NCBI GenBank assembly: GCA_032358165.1
Contig: JAALGY010000032.1
Location: forward strand, 3,162,001 to 3,226,000
DNA: 64,000 nt
Source: Diplosphaera chodatii
Taxonomy: Eukaryota; Chlorophyta; Trebouxiophyceae; Prasiolales; Stichococcaceae
Direction of reading: 5' to 3'
Under the pieces are notes generated by a model. It ran no database searches, was not told the DNA's origin, and saw nothing but the letters and a program-made list of their open reading frames with translations. Both the position numbers and the translations under genes were made by a program. Of the stretch, positions 23,271-35,248 are shown piece by piece (the first letter of the stretch is position 1; every line of letters begins with the position of its first letter).

Positions 23271-24011
23271 ATGAGCCGCCGCAAAATTGTCATCGCTGCC
23301 AGTGATTCGGATGAGAGCGAGCGGGCGCTGGCATGGACGCTGCGGCACCTGTACAAAACGTGAGTCTGGAGGCGGTCAGCACCTTGCGGACAAACTGTTG
23401 GTGTGTTACACCATCGTATAAACAGATACCATCTGTATGATGGCAATGCGCGCAAGGTTCTATGTGAATACTGCTGGTCGTGTGCAGGGGGGATGAGCTC
23501 AACATCGTGCATGTCATTGAGCGACCAGCGCCACAAGTTGAGCATCATGGCGCACCGCCAGTGGACTATTTGCCGCAGCCAGCCCCAACGCCGCACGAGC
23601 AGGTGGTGGAGTCTGCCAAGCAGTTCCTGCAAGCGCGATTCGGCACCAAAGTGCAGGCGCTGCAGCCGCCACCCGTTGTGCATCTGATCACGGTGGGCAC
23701 TGGCCAGGATGGGCTGCCGACCGTGGCATGTCATCATCGACCAGCTTGCGCCTTACGCTGCTGCTGTAGCAATGCCATACATATGCCTGATAAATCGTAC
23801 TTGAGTCTGATCTGTATCAACACATCGCTTGCAGTCGGATGCCAGCTCAGACTCAATCGGTAGCGTCCTCTGCCGCACCGCTGATCAGCTGGGGGCAATC
23901 GCCATTGTCATGGCGCGGCGCAGCCGCAGCAAGCTGCAGGAGCTGTTCCTCGGATCCATCACCAGCTTCTGCACGCACCACAGTCAGCAGCCAGTGCTCT
24001 GCGTGCACTGA
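23271..24011 (+). CDS. Universal stress protein (USP) domain protein
   Basis: This is a small single-domain USP fold protein. Three exons: 23271-23359 (MSRRKIVIAASDSDESERAL, typical first beta strand and D-S-x-x-S-x-x-A-L helix start), 23488-about 23730 (GDELNIVHVIERP, then a Pro-rich loop and VVHLITVG) and about 23833-24011 (SDSIGSVLCRTADQLGAIAI, VMARRSRSKLQELFLGS, ending QQPVLCVH). The exon 1/2 junction is in phase (AC + G). The usual glycine-rich phosphate loop G-2X-G-9X-G(S/T) is degenerate: the first two glycines are replaced in ARRSRS while the final GS is kept, so ATP binding is doubtful. The end of exon 2 is approximate. Confidence 0.85.
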
Positions 24012-24871
24012 TGGGGATGGGTGGCAGGAATGAGGGCGGGAGGGCAGGGAGTCTGCTGCAACACCATCGCACCGGCCTCTGCAGCTGCATCAATGACAGA
24101 CACCTGTCGTTATTAGCTGGGTTCCGACTGCGGAGCGCTGCGTGCACGGCTGGTCATCACGGCATCCGCTTTGCGTGTGCAGCAAGCACCTGAGCCATTG
24201 TTGCGCTGTCCATTGTGCGGGCGGCGGCCGCAGCAACATCTTTCAGACAGATAATCTGCTACATTTAGCAGCAACATCCTGCTGCCACGGCGTGCGGCAA
24301 TTCTGTATAGTATCGTGAGCACGTAGTACGTTGGTCTGTTGCATGGTTATCAACCGTCCCGAAAGCAATGATAGCAGTCTTGAACGGTGCAGCAAATTTA
24401 TCCAAGGTCACAGGTGTCGTTGCTCTGCTGTGTTGCACTTGCAATGGTCGCACTTTGGTGCAAAATGGACCAGGAGACGCAAATGGCTCAGGAGACGCAT
24501 CCATGCACCCCCCAGGCACACCAGTGCCACTACATTGCAACAGTCGTTCAAGCCGACAGGGGGCGTCATCACATGTGCCAGAGGGTTGCATGATGCTCAC
24601 GGGTCAGTAGCAATGTTGTTTACATTCAGGTTACAATCAGGTTTACCACACTCACACTGGTGATATCCACGGACACTGTATCCCGCAGCATGTCCACACG
24701 CTAGCAGGCAGGTTGATGTGACGCCTTTGCAGTGAGCGCCATCGGCAGGGCATTGCATGCATGATCCATTCAGCAGCAACACCTCGAGCCACTGGCGACA
24801 TGTCTCTCGGCCATGAACCAGGTCGCGATTGACATCACGAGGCACGTTGCCTCATGTGCTGCAGCACTTGA
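24012..24871. other. Intergenic region
   Basis: About 860 bases lie between two + strand genes. No exon with convincing coding character is seen on either strand; short open frames are uninformative. Confidence 0.4.
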
Positions 24872-26258
24872 ATGCCGGCGGCAGCGGTCGATGGCGCTCT
24901 GACGTGTGCATGCATGATGCATAGCCTGAACCGTGTGGCTGAGCTTCAACACGGCACCTGCAGATGGGAGGACGGTCAGCGGGTCAGAAAGCAGCTCGAG
25001 CACATCAACCGCTGGGAGGTGCATGCTGCTGATGAGATCGACATCGCCGTGGCGGATGTCGATGTACACCTACGACCGCAGCCGCACATGCTCAGTGCTG
25101 CCAAAGTGGGCGTGGGCGCCTGCCTCTGGGACAGCTCGATTGTGCTGACTGCGTATCTGGGTAAGCTGTAGCAAGTGCCCAGTCATACCACATAGTGTTA
25201 ACCACTGCGTGCAACACTTGGCAGCGCTATGAACCCCAAACGCCTATCAGAACATTGAATTACATCGCAAAAGCTTGGCTGCATTTCTGGGTGTCGGGTC
25301 CACGACAGTTCCACTGGTTTGCGCAGCGCAGCAGCCACGGCACAGATTCATTGGCGCAACATGTGTGGAACTGGGAGCGGGCACTGGCCTCTGCGGCATC
25401 TTCCTAGCCAAGCTGGGCGCGCAGGCATGCTGATTTTGCGGGTTTAACCAGAGTTGATGACCAGGGCAATTCGTGATCGCCTGATGTTGAGCCGGCTCTG
25501 GTACCTGCTGCAGGTGGTCCTCACAGACCTGGCGCAGGTGCTGCCTGTCATGCAGGACAGCATTGCTCTGAACGGGTTCTGCAAGCACAGGTAGATGTGG
25601 CAACAGGGCAACAGGTTCAACTGCAAGGTGTTGCCCAACTGTGGGTGTGACCCACCGTATTTCGTTCGACACAATGTTCAGAAGTGTGCTCACAGGCTGG
25701 ATGCCGGGAATGCTGAGGCTGCTGAGCTTGTGTGGGGACCAACACGCTCCTCCGCAGCTGTCACTGCCTTGGCTGCGAAGCAGCTGGACCTAGTCATTGC
25801 TGCAGATGCTTGCTATGACGATCAGGTGGCATGATGTCTGCTGCGCCAGGCATCTGCTTGCATGCTTGACACAGTTGCAGACGTCATTTTGTGTCAAGAC
25901 ACGGTAGGCATGTTTGCTTCCGGGTCTCGCAGGATGGCAGGACGCCAAACCCAGAGGACTTCTGCACCACCTGCAGCGCGCTGTGTTCACCTGGCAAGAC
26001 TAGAGTATTGCTGGCGCTGGAGCAGCGAAATATGGAAACATTTGCAGCATTTATGAAGTGCGTGCATCGCCACTTTACACAGGCAAGCCATGCGTAGCTG
26101 CAGACTCCTGGATGTTGCGTACGCCGTCAGTGATTTTCCCACACATGCTTGCAGCCTGTCTCTCCTCCCCTTTGTAGGTGACACCGCTACAGCACCCACG
26201 AGCTGAGGTCTGCCATGGTGCAATACACGTGCATCTATATGAGCTCATGCGAGACTAG
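24872..26258 (+). CDS. METTL21/FAM86-like protein methyltransferase (Methyltransf_16)
   Basis: This is an S-adenosylmethionine-dependent methyltransferase of the seven-beta-strand class that modifies lysines on proteins. Exons: 24872-about 25153 (EIDIAVADVDVHLRPQP, then VGACLWDSSIVLTAYL, the family's substrate-side entry helix), about 25349-25425 (CVELGAGTGLCGIFLAKLGA, motif I E-G-G-G), about 25509-25590 (VVLTDLAQVLPVMQDSIALN, motif II with acidic D), about 25698-25825 (QLDLVIAADACYDDQ, the post-II D-x-x-x-A-D/E motif), about 25930-26060 (TRVLLALEQRNMETFAAFMK) and a last exon 26179-26258 (HGAIHVHLYELMRD). ATG codons at 24872, 24914 and 24917 are possible starts. The substrate cannot be read from sequence. 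Confidence 0.8.
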
Positions 26259-26572
26259 ACGGACTGAAATGTGAGCCGACAGTCTACAAGTGCCACATGT
26301 GTGCTACGCACATTGGCTGAGGACGAAAGTTGCTGTGGACAGCGGCATCAACTTCAACCCAATATGGTGATACTCAGTGAGAACTGATCCCACGGTCATA
26401 CAAATGAGACTTATGTACAGCACGATGTCGTGCCACCCAGTACCGCTGCATATCGCTGATCAACATTGTGGCCCAAGTGAAGTGGTCGCTGAGATGCCCT
26501 TGGCAGCAGGAGCAATGCTTAGCACACGTATCCCCCGACGGCGCAGGCTATCATGTTAGGTGCACATTAGGC
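26259..26572. other. Convergent 3' intergenic region
   Basis: About 310 bases lie between the methyltransferase stop and the F-box protein stop. Nothing coding is seen. Confidence 0.4.
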
Positions 26573-27242
26573 CTACACATGGACACCGACAGGCATGTTG
26601 ACGTAGATGACGCCACCGCCAAGATTGAACAGCTTCTCGGGTCGGCGGTACATGAGCACGGTATACAGGACCTCATGGTTGTACCTGCGAGCAAGCACAC
26701 CTGCATGTGCACAGGCTCAGCGACAGTGCGGGGCACCCGTGACACAGTACAGCACTGTCTGCTGCTGTCGTGGTCGCACCCGGCGTCTGCTCAAGTGTGC
26801 AACTGTCGTTGACCCACCTGTACAGCTCCTTCCAGCAGGACGGTTTGGGATCGCTGGAGCCAATACCGCCAAATTTCCGGCGGAAGCAGCCCTGCCAGAG
26901 ATGCTGCGCTCCTGCGGCCTCTCTGCCACACACCATGGAACGGATTGTCAGACAGGCGATGTAGACGGAACAGTCAACCCCTAAGGCGGTGGAAGTCCCT
27001 TATATGATGGACTGCCATCCCCGTGTGCAGGACCAACCAGCATGTGTTTCTTGCCTGCAGGCGCGATTGACCAGGGACAACCGGCACAGATCCTGCGCCT
27101 CAAGAGACTGTGCCGCACGGTCTAGCAGCTCTAGAGGCAGCTGGTTCCATTCCACCCTGCGGGCCGGAGTGGGGCGCGCCCTTGGCAGTGGAAATTGCGG
27201 GTGCACGATGATCTGACGGCACATATTGGAGGTCAAATCCAT
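26573..27242 (-). CDS. F-box protein
   Basis: F-box proteins link substrates to SCF ubiquitin ligases through SKP1. The first exon starts at ATG 27242 (MDLTSNMCRQIIV) and contains the F-box WNQLPLELLDRAAQSLEAQD-LCRLSLVNRACR. A second exon (about 26910-26815) reads FRRKFGGIGSSDPKPSCWKE-LYRW, the usual short segment after an F-box (W-K-x-x-Y). The last exon (about 26692-26573) reads LYTVLMYRRPEKLFNLGGGV and stops at 26573. The protein is small, about 150 residues, with no recognisable substrate-binding repeat domain. The gene is divergent from VMA21. Confidence 0.7.
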
Positions 27243-27646
27243 CTTCGTCACAGTTCATAGGCAAAGAATCAGAAGTGTCACATCACAGGCAACGCTATTT
27301 GCAGCTTGAAAGTGCGGTTTTGGCACGGATCCCTCAGATATTGCCGTGTATTCACGGCCAAGACAGCGTGGGACACTTGCTACATAGGACCAACGATCCT
27401 AATACTGTAGATCCCACCACTCGATACAAGCACAAATTGAGGATGAGGCGCTGCACCTGCTCGTTGTCCACGTGGATGTTATGTAGCATGTGGCAAGGGG
27501 CCATGCGATCGGCCCCTGAACATGACAACACCCAGCGCTCTCATAGTTCAACGCCCTGCCGCAGCAACGTGTCCGTGCACACCTTTGTTAGGCGAGCATC
27601 AGCGCCTGCGCCTGCGCATGATTCCTTTGATGCCACTGTCGCCCAG
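27243..27646. other. Divergent intergenic region (F-box / VMA21)
   Basis: The frame of VMA21 is open back to 27275, but the extra 124 codons look non-coding, being low in similarity to anything and rich in His, Cys and Arg. The stretch is taken as the shared upstream region. Confidence 0.4.
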
Positions 27647-27913
27647 ATGTCAGGAATGACGCGCAGCGCTGGCACCAACCTGGCCCTGTGCTCACTGGCC
27701 TTGTTCATCGTGCCGCTGACCGTCTTCTTTGCTGTTCGTCACGGTGCCATTAACTTCATCCTGAACCGTTTGTTCCGGGGTGAGGTCACCACCTGGGCAC
27801 GCACCGTGTGGGGCGCAATTCTGGCGGTGCTGACGGTGAATGCGGTGCTCATCACCTTTGTGCTGACAGCGTTCAACGAGACGCCAGAGGAGACGGCCAA
27901 GAAGCAAGACTGA
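27647..27913 (+). CDS. VMA21: VMA21-like V-ATPase assembly integral membrane protein
   Basis: VMA21 is an ER chaperone for assembly of the V-ATPase membrane sector. This intronless ORF of 88 residues has the family layout: a short N terminus, a first membrane helix (LALCSLALFIVPLTVFFAVR), a short loop (about residues 39-52), a second helix (GAILAVLTVNAVLITFVLTA) and a short acidic then basic tail ending ETAKKQD, a lysine-rich end suited to ER retrieval. The start at 27647 (MSGMTRSAG) fits the family length. The longer open frame upstream is ignored. The 2OG oxygenase gene begins 124 bases downstream on the same strand. Confidence 0.82.
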   Translation: MSGMTRSAGTNLALCSLALFIVPLTVFFAVRHGAINFILNRLFRGEVTTWARTVWGAILAVLTVNAVLITFVLTAFNETPEETAKKQD

Positions 27914-28037
27914 AAGCTTGCTCGCTTCCAGCTCGTGCGCTGGCACACAAGCCGGCGCCATGCAGCGACTGTGACATCAGCTGCAGCCTCAGCAGCCGCA
28001 GCGGGCTGCAGGCACATCCAGCAGCAGCGGTCTATGC

Positions 28038-29538
28038 ATGCAGCAGCAGCGGCCTGGAATCAGGGCCGTTGTGCCGGGCGTGCTGTCGGCTGAGGAGTGT
28101 GCCGAGCTGACATTCATTCACCGTGCGCTGGGTGCCGCTGGGTACAGCCCGCACCTCTGGACGAGCAAGCTTTCCGACATCGCATACGCCGAGCCGGCTC
28201 TGTTGATACCTGTGGTCAGTCGCTCATGCTTGACAGGCTGCTCAATCCTGCATTGGCTTGCGGGTGCATCCGCATCCGCATCCACATGCATGACCATCAT
28301 TTGCGCATGCAGAGCGGCAAGCTGAGCATGTCTTGCAGGTTGCGGCCCGTGACAAGGTTGCTGCTGCGGCAGAGGAGGCTCTGGGCCATCCCTGCGGGCT
28401 TTGCATTGAGTTCACGGGGCTGGTGAGTTGGACGGCGGGCGCAGCAATCAACTGGCATCATGACAGCAACAGGTTGGCAGCGTTGATAAGCATGGCTTGT
28501 TGTACACGCGCACAGTGGCATGGCAGCCAACGCTCTCACTTTTGATGACTACGCAGCACCACATTTGCAGGCCCTATCTGGCGCAAAGGTATGCGACTGC
28601 TGTGGTATACTTCAACGAGCCGGGTGGGGCCTTCAGTGGCGGAGAGCTGCAGTTCCAGGACGGGAGCCTCAAGCATGTCTCGCCCAGCTGCGGAAGCATG
28701 GCAAGTGCCCACCCCAACCTCGTGAAACCCTGATCGCATTGCTGGGCCTCCGCACAGCAGTGGGATGTGAGCGGTGTCGTCAAGCTCTGTGTGACCAGCT
28801 GCAGGTCACCTTCCTGGCGGACGAGAGCAACACACACAGGGTGACTGAGGTGCTGCATGGCGAGCGGCTCACATTGACATTGTGGTTCACACTGCTGCCC
28901 GCACACAGCGAGGACGTCAAGGTGTTGACGCTGTTACCGCAGACCATTGACGGTGCGCCATAGACTGTAGTTGCCCTGCCCACCTGCACCCACGCTGTCG
29001 CCTGTCACGATATGTGGTGGATGCAGATATACCTTGCACACTAAGATCACTGCATTTGCCCAGTGGTATTATGTTGGTCACTTGCGCAGGTTTTGCAGGC
29101 CGGGAACGGCCATACAGCATCTACCAGGACGCTGGGGCCGACATCCGCAAGCTGCGGCTGATGTCTGCGGGTCTTGCGATTGTGGGCTTTCCGGGCCCAA
29201 ACGACTGCCAGTCTGACGCTGTGGTGGTGAGCAGCATGCACCAGCAGGCGCCACAGCTGTGCGACAGCCACAGCACAGCCGTTGAGACGAGCAGTAGCAG
29301 CAGCAGCAGCAGCATCCTATTCGACAGTGTGCAACAGGCATTGCTGGCGGTGGCATTTGCGCAGTGGAAGACTGGTGATACCAGCCCACGCCGCTGCAGC
29401 AGCTGCGTCCTTGAGCTCCTCACAGAGCAGCGACCGCAGCTTGGCGTCTATATGCAATGTCTGCAGCACAGCCTTTGGATGGCCGTGACAGAGTGGCGCA
29501 GTGCTGGACTGCTCTTTGACACGCAGGCTACAGTATAG
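28038..29538 (+). CDS. 2-oxoglutarate/Fe(II)-dependent oxygenase (prolyl-hydroxylase type)
   Basis: This is a double-stranded beta-helix dioxygenase. Exon 1 from ATG 28038 reads VVPGVLSAEECAELTFIHRA, the standard entry of the P4H fold. An exon near 28339-28470 reads EEALGHPCGLCIEFTGLVSW then INWHHDSN, carrying the HxD iron ligands. The next (about 28573-28680) reads ATAVVYFNEPGGAFSGGELQ-FQDG. The distal His and the 2OG-binding Arg are in NTHRVTEVLHGERLTLTLWF (about 28830-28885). The unspliced frame would stop at 28963, but a GTGCGC donor after LPQTID and an acceptor near 29098 lead into an exon with YSIYQDAGADIRKLRLMSAG, a poly-Ser run and a helical end stopping at 29538. The substrate (protein prolyl or other) is unknown. 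Confidence 0.78.
29296..29313 (+). repeat. (AGC)n repeat encoding poly-serine
   Basis: Six AGC units, with GCAGT-type imperfect units just before, lie within the last exon of the oxygenase gene and encode a serine run. Confidence 0.85.
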
Positions 29539-30399
29539 CAGCATCAATTGCGTCACACACTGGATTTGTCTACCATGCGTGTAGAGAGAAGTGAAGGCAC
29601 TCTTGCAAGGTGCATTGCTCGGTGCCTTGAGATTCTTAAGTTGATTCAAGTTGAGAACCTCGAGGGAAGAGTCTTCGCGCAGTCGTCAGCTGCCATGTCA
29701 TAGTTCAAGGTAACAGTAGCTAGCCAGCTTGGATCTGCATGCGCACTGGCGTTCCGATACAACCGGTGTTGCATGCATTTCGTGTCTGTCAAGTCAGTAG
29801 GCAATAAGGGTTACGCATATCAGTGGTTTTGACTTTCGAAACCCGATGCACCCCCCGCCTTCCTCGGAGCCCAGACCTTTCGGAACGCTAACAGCTCCTG
29901 ATCAAGCTGGCAAACAGTGTTCACCGGAGCGACACCAGTGCTTTGAGTGGTCTGCATCTGCAGCGTGTGTCATACGCTGCTGAGCCCTGTGCCGAAGCTC
30001 CCGCTGTTCTTGAGACTAAGGCAGTGCACAGCACCTGCTCCGCGAGCTCGCTGCCGTGAATGGCAGGTAGTTGCGTCATCTTTGCATTGGCGCTGAGTGC
30101 GGGCGAAACGCTGTGGGCCGTCACGGCCTGGCCATGCCTGTACACACCAGCGCCCAACCCCCTGCACCTGATACATTCGCCCCATACAAATGTGCACACA
30201 AGCACCGAGACCTGCTCAATATTTGCTTCACGCAGGCCGCACGATGGGCCCTGTTCGCACGCAGACCTGTGTTGCCGCTGGTGTCGCAAGCACAGGGGTT
30301 TCCTGCTTCATCGCGTGAGTGAACCCCGATGTGATGCCGTGTACCTTTCATCCGCATAAACGGAATGCGGACTGATCGTCGGCTTTGCAAACGGCCCAT
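29539..30399. other. Intergenic region
   Basis: About 860 bases lie between two + strand genes. An upstream non-coding exon or 5' leader of the TBC gene could lie here; no coding exon was identified. Confidence 0.35.
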
Positions 30400-33300
30400 A
30401 TGATTGCTGCCTGCAGGTCTGGCGACTACGATGACTGCTCAGGTGCAGTGCGGGATTTCGGCCTGAAGTCACACCCGCTGCAGCAGGCTTCTGCCATGGC
30501 GTCGCCACAGAAGCAGCAGCAGGCGGAACGGCCGCAGCCGGCAGCACATCCACAGCAGCAGCTGCAGCAGCAAGCGCGCCAGACTCCTTCTGCGCAGAGC
30601 CGGCAGCCTGCCGCGCCGCAGGCCAGCACGCCCCCTAAGCAGCAAGCACCCGCCAGCGGTGCAGCAGCGGGCACAGAGTCTGACGACGATGACGACTTTT
30701 CGGCAGTGTCCGACACGAATGAGACAGAGGTACCTTGACTGTGCACGCGCCATGGTCTCGCTGAAAAGACAGGGTAGAGTGCATCATGTGTCGTAGCTGT
30801 AAATGACGAGCTGTCGCACATCTCAGCCAAGCACAACGCAGCAGTGCCCTGCCTTGGTAGGTGATCTACGCAAAGGATGGCGTGTCCATTCGGCCGACAC
30901 GCAGCGAGGCAATTGCGGGGCGTCTTTCCATCCTGCGCCAGCAGCGCATGGTATTCCTGGCGTGGCTGCCCTACAGCCAGGGATGCCTGCAGGTGCTGGT
31001 GTTTGAGCATGCAAGCTTGCTGAGCTTGCCTCGTGCGTACACCTGATGCATCCATGACTGGATTCCTGGATCCCGCGTAATGCATGGAAGAGCTGCAAGT
31101 GGACATGTGGTGCCCCATGCATGTCTGCAGGAAGATGGCACCTTTCAGCCACCCGCCGATGCCAGCCGCTCGCCCGCCAGTGCAGTAGGTGGGCCTGATC
31201 TCTAGTAGGTGTCCCTTGTCGGCGCAATTGCAATGGAACGCCCAGAACAGCTATCTGATGGTTAGGTGGCCGCTTGCAGACCGCACGGCATATGCGGTGC
31301 ACCCGCTGCCGCTGAGCGATGTGCAGGCGCTGCGGAAGCATGTGCCATCGTTTGGCACACACCACGTGGTGGTGGTGCTCGGTAACGGCCTCACGCTGCC
31401 GCCACTGTTCTTCACGCAAGGCGGTGTTCGTGCCATGTTTGCTGCCCTGAAGCAGGTGTGCCACCTGGCCAAAGCCTCAGGATTCTGCTGTCATCCGGCA
31501 GATGCTAGCCACCTGTGTTGCTGCGCAGAGCTGAGTTATCACTGCATGGCTGATGCAGCATGTGTTGTGCAGCACCAACGCTCTGTGGGCAGCCTGACAC
31601 CCTCAGCACATCCTGACCTCTCTCATCTTGCACATCTTGCACATCGTGTGCAATGGCCTCATCACACTTTGGAGTCTCCACCACCTGTTGTCCCTTTTGC
31701 AGCATGTGGCGCTGTTGAAGAGCAGCAGTGACGCCAACACATACCTTGTGGGCGACGCCAGCGACCCGCTGCAGCGCAGCCTCATGGACCTAGAGCTCAA
31801 GGACCACCTGCTTGCCTCCGCGCACCCGCACGCTCTGGCTGGTGGTGCGTCAAACTTTCATGCACCTGATTGCTGTTATCCTGACGGCAATGCCAGGCCG
31901 AGACCAACCAGGCCCCAATGGACCTTCATATCTGGAGAACACACATGCAGAACACACATGCAGACAACTGGAACCCGAGTCATCTTCGGTCCAAGCGGCA
32001 GTCCTGCATGCTGCCTGGGTGCAACCTGCAAGATAGCAGGCAGAGGCCTGGCAACCTTGGCACTGTGCGGTCCTCCTGCACACTGGTACTGACCAGTAAC
32101 GCGACACTACAGGGCTGTCGGAGGTGCCGCCGCCGCACGGCGGACTCATGGACAGCATCGCCGGCAGCCGCCTGGGCGCCTGGGGCCAGCTGCACCGCGT
32201 GACGCAGCTCGCAGTGGCGCAGGCCCGCGACACCACCTCCTCATTCTTCGCCGCTGCCCCCGACACGCCGCCAGGTGCACTGCCCCTTCACCACTGGACG
32301 GCACCCCTGCAGCTGATCAGTGTGCAGTGTGGCTGCCTCATGTGTCGCCGGTAGGTTGGCCGCCAAAGGCGCGGCCTACAAGCTTGTGTGCACTCCACTG
32401 CCCTGCCTACAACCTGCTCAGCTGCCAACATCAGGAGTGGCTGCTGCAGGTGCGGTGGTGCCAGAGGATGCGCACATGGCGCCGGGGCCCTCTGTGCTGC
32501 TGGCGGCGGCGCTGCGCCAATCAAGCAGCAGGCAGTCAGGTGCGCATGAGTGTGCTGCGTGCGGTGCTGGGACGGTGCTGCTGGCCCTCCACCTAACAGC
32601 TGCGGGCCAGTCACCTGCAGACGTCGCTTGCAAGTGGCATGCTGGCACCTGCGACAACCTGTCAGGACGACCTGCCAAGGACACGATCTGGTGCGCAACA
32701 CAGGCGGCAGCCCGACAGAGGGTCGGCGTGGCAGCAGTGCCCTGGAGTTTGCGACGGACGTCGGCCGTTTCGAGATGCTGGACCGGGCGGCAGCACAGGC
32801 AGGCTCTGCTGTGGCTCTGCCGCTGTCCTCCCCCTGTTATCGCAGTGGCCAATCAGGCAGTTGTGCGTTGAACGTAGCCATCAAGTGCACTGGAATGTTG
32901 ATGCAGGGCAGCGGGCTGGCTCGCAGAAGAGGGCTGCGCTCTCCGCCGCTCAGCCTGGAGGCCTGGGGCGCCCTCCTGGGCCCTGACGGTGAGCCTGTCT
33001 GCAGGGGCACAGCAAGGTCAGGCCTGAGGTCGATATGCTGCGTCGCGTGCATGTATCACCCATCAAGACGTAACAGGACTCACTGGTTGACTGCAGGCCA
33101 ACTGGTGGACGAGAAGGGCTTCCGGGCACGCGTCTTCCACAGCGGCTGCGACACGCAGGTCGGTGTCCAACATGCAGACTCCTCACTACCATGCAGCAGG
33201 CTTCGAGCAATGCAGTGCAGCCATGTCAAAGCTGTGTCAGGCAAGGACTGGTGGAGGCCAGCCAGTCCACCACAGCTTCATGTACATGCATTGCCTGGCT

Positions 33301-35248
33301 GTACAGGTGCGGCGGGAGGCCTGGAAGTTCCTGCTGGGGCTGTACCCCGCGGACATGAGCGGTGCGGCCCGAGCAGCGGCGATGGAGGCACGCCGGGCCG
33401 ACTACGAGCGCCTGCAGCAGCAGTGGACCAGCATCTCCGACCGCCAAGCCGCACGCTTTGCCAAGTGGCGCGAGGTGAGGCGTTGATCCATCTGAACGGC
33501 GTGTACTTGAATTGAATCATGCAGACATTCCAAGCACTGGACATCTTTCCAATTTGATCAAGCCTGCCGATTGCCATCAATGGTAGCCAAACACAGTTGC
33601 TGTCCGTAGGAGTGACTTTGTGTGGGTCCATCCTGTCCGATGTGACGTGCCCTCCTGTTGCTGCTGAAACACTATGGGCATGCGCATTCCATGCTCGCTC
33701 GGCTCATGCTGCAGAGGAAGTCGCGGGTGGAGAAGGACGTGCGGCGCACGGACCGGGGGGTGCCCTTCTTCGCTGGGAGCCGCAACCCCAATGTCGCCAT
33801 GCTGCGCCGCATCCTGCTCACCTATGCCATCTACAACTTCGACCTGAGCTACTGCCAGGCATGCTCTGCTTTCAGCTCTGCGTGGTATGCATTGGGTGTG
33901 GGGTGTATGCTTGATGTTGTTCTGGTGGTCTGTTGGTCTAACGTGCTGCTGCTGGCATGAGCTAAGCATGCCTTGACACCAGGAGCAGGGTCACTCCTCA
34001 CCTCATGCATTCTCACATCGATGCTGTGCAAGTTTCGTTGACATCCAGCAGGTGGGCATTCAGCATCGGCTCTGATCACCATGTGTCGCCTTGCAGGGCA
34101 TGAGCGACCTGGCCGCGCCGCTGCTGTTCGTGATGCGCGACGAGGCGGAGGCGTTCTGGGCCTTTGCCGCGCTCATGGACCGCTGCGAGGCCAACTTCCA
34201 CACCGACTGCACGTGCGTGCAGCCTTTCAAGGCCATCGTCACAGCGCATCACCTGACATGGGCACGCCCGCCACGATGCTCAACACGAAAGCACTCGCAG
34301 GCACTGCAGCATCGGTGCATCAGCCTGGTGCGCCTGGCAGCGCCCACCGCGACGCACGTCTGCGCGTCGAGCTGCGTCGGCTGATGTCGGCCCCTGTGCG
34401 CGGGTGCAGGGGCATGCACCGGCAGCTGGGGGCGCTGCGGGGGGTGGTGGCGGCGCTGGACCCGGGGCTGCACGCCCTCCTGGCCGCCCGCGACGCCACC
34501 AACTACTTCTTCTGCTACCGTTGGTGCGCTGCTGACCGCACACAGATGGCCAGTGCCCCCTGTGTTAACTGCTCCCACGGCAACCAGCTTCACGATCGGA
34601 GAACGCAACCACAACCAGGTTGACAGCAGCATGCAGTTCCCTGAGGCATGTCCCTTCTGACGTTTGGCAGGCTACTGATCTACATGAAGCGGGAGTTTGC
34701 CTTTGACGAGGTGAGACTCATTGCTCTTCCGTGCACCAACTCTGCCATGCCACAGTCTGCACCGTCTGCAACCCTTTGCAACACTCCGTCAGCAAAGACA
34801 GGCCAAAGCCATGTGCCCTGGTGCGCAGGTGCTGCGGCTGTGGGAGGCGATGTGGGCGGCGCCGCCGCGCCACTTCCACATGTGGATGGTGTTTGCGGTG
34901 CTGCAGCACCACCGCAAGCCCCTCATGGAGGCCGCCACCGACTACGACGGCCTGCTGAAGTTCTGCATCCAGGTGCTTCACAGCTGGACTCCCCATGCGC
35001 TGAGCATTGGCTGAGCCATGCTGTAGATTTCGCACAGTCACGACCTACAGACCATCGTGCTGATTTCAACCTCCTGCCGTTGATCACGTGCCAATATGCT
35101 CCAGTCGTGGCTGCAACATAATCTTCCTCTCATCATGCAGCTTTCTGGCAAGCTGGACGTTGAGACGGTGCTGACGCATGCGGAGGCTCTGGCGGAGCAC
35201 GCCGGCCAGCGCGGCCGGCAGCTGCTGGCGCCCCTCGACCCTGCGTGA
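30400..35248 (+). CDS. TBC-domain Rab GTPase-activating protein, TBC1D15/Gyp7-like
   Basis: This protein stimulates GTP hydrolysis by Rab GTPases on membranes. The N-terminal exon (about 30400-30728) is Gln/Pro-rich and acidic (GTESDDDDDFSAVSDTNETE). A TBC1D15-type N-terminal domain follows: VIYAKDGVSIRPTRSEAIAG and RLSILRQQRMVFLAWLPYSQ (30862-30980), YLMVRWPLADRTAYAVHPLP (about 31230-31460) and LMDLELKDHLLASAHPHALA. The TBC domain starts with SLEAWGALLGPDG and VRREAWKFLLGLYP (33306-). It has the Arg finger motif VEKDVRRTDRGVPFF (33729-), the Gln finger FDLSYCQGMSDLAAPLL split by an intron (33857/34098), FWAFAALMDRCEANF, YFFCYRW, LLIYMKREFAFDE, VLRLWEAMWAAPPRHFHMWM and a short end at TGA 35246-35248. 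Both catalytic fingers are present. ATG 30496 is an alternative start. Confidence 0.85.

Noticed and set aside
27275..27646. N-terminal extension of VMA21 of 124 codons
   Set aside because: The extension is simply an open frame with Cys/His/Arg-rich composition. VMA21 proteins are about 80-110 residues and the ATG at 27647 gives that length.
28961..28963. Stop codon of the 2OG oxygenase at 28961-28963
   Set aside because: A donor just upstream and an acceptor near 29098 lead into an exon with clear coding character that continues the frame to 29538. The early stop lies in the intron.
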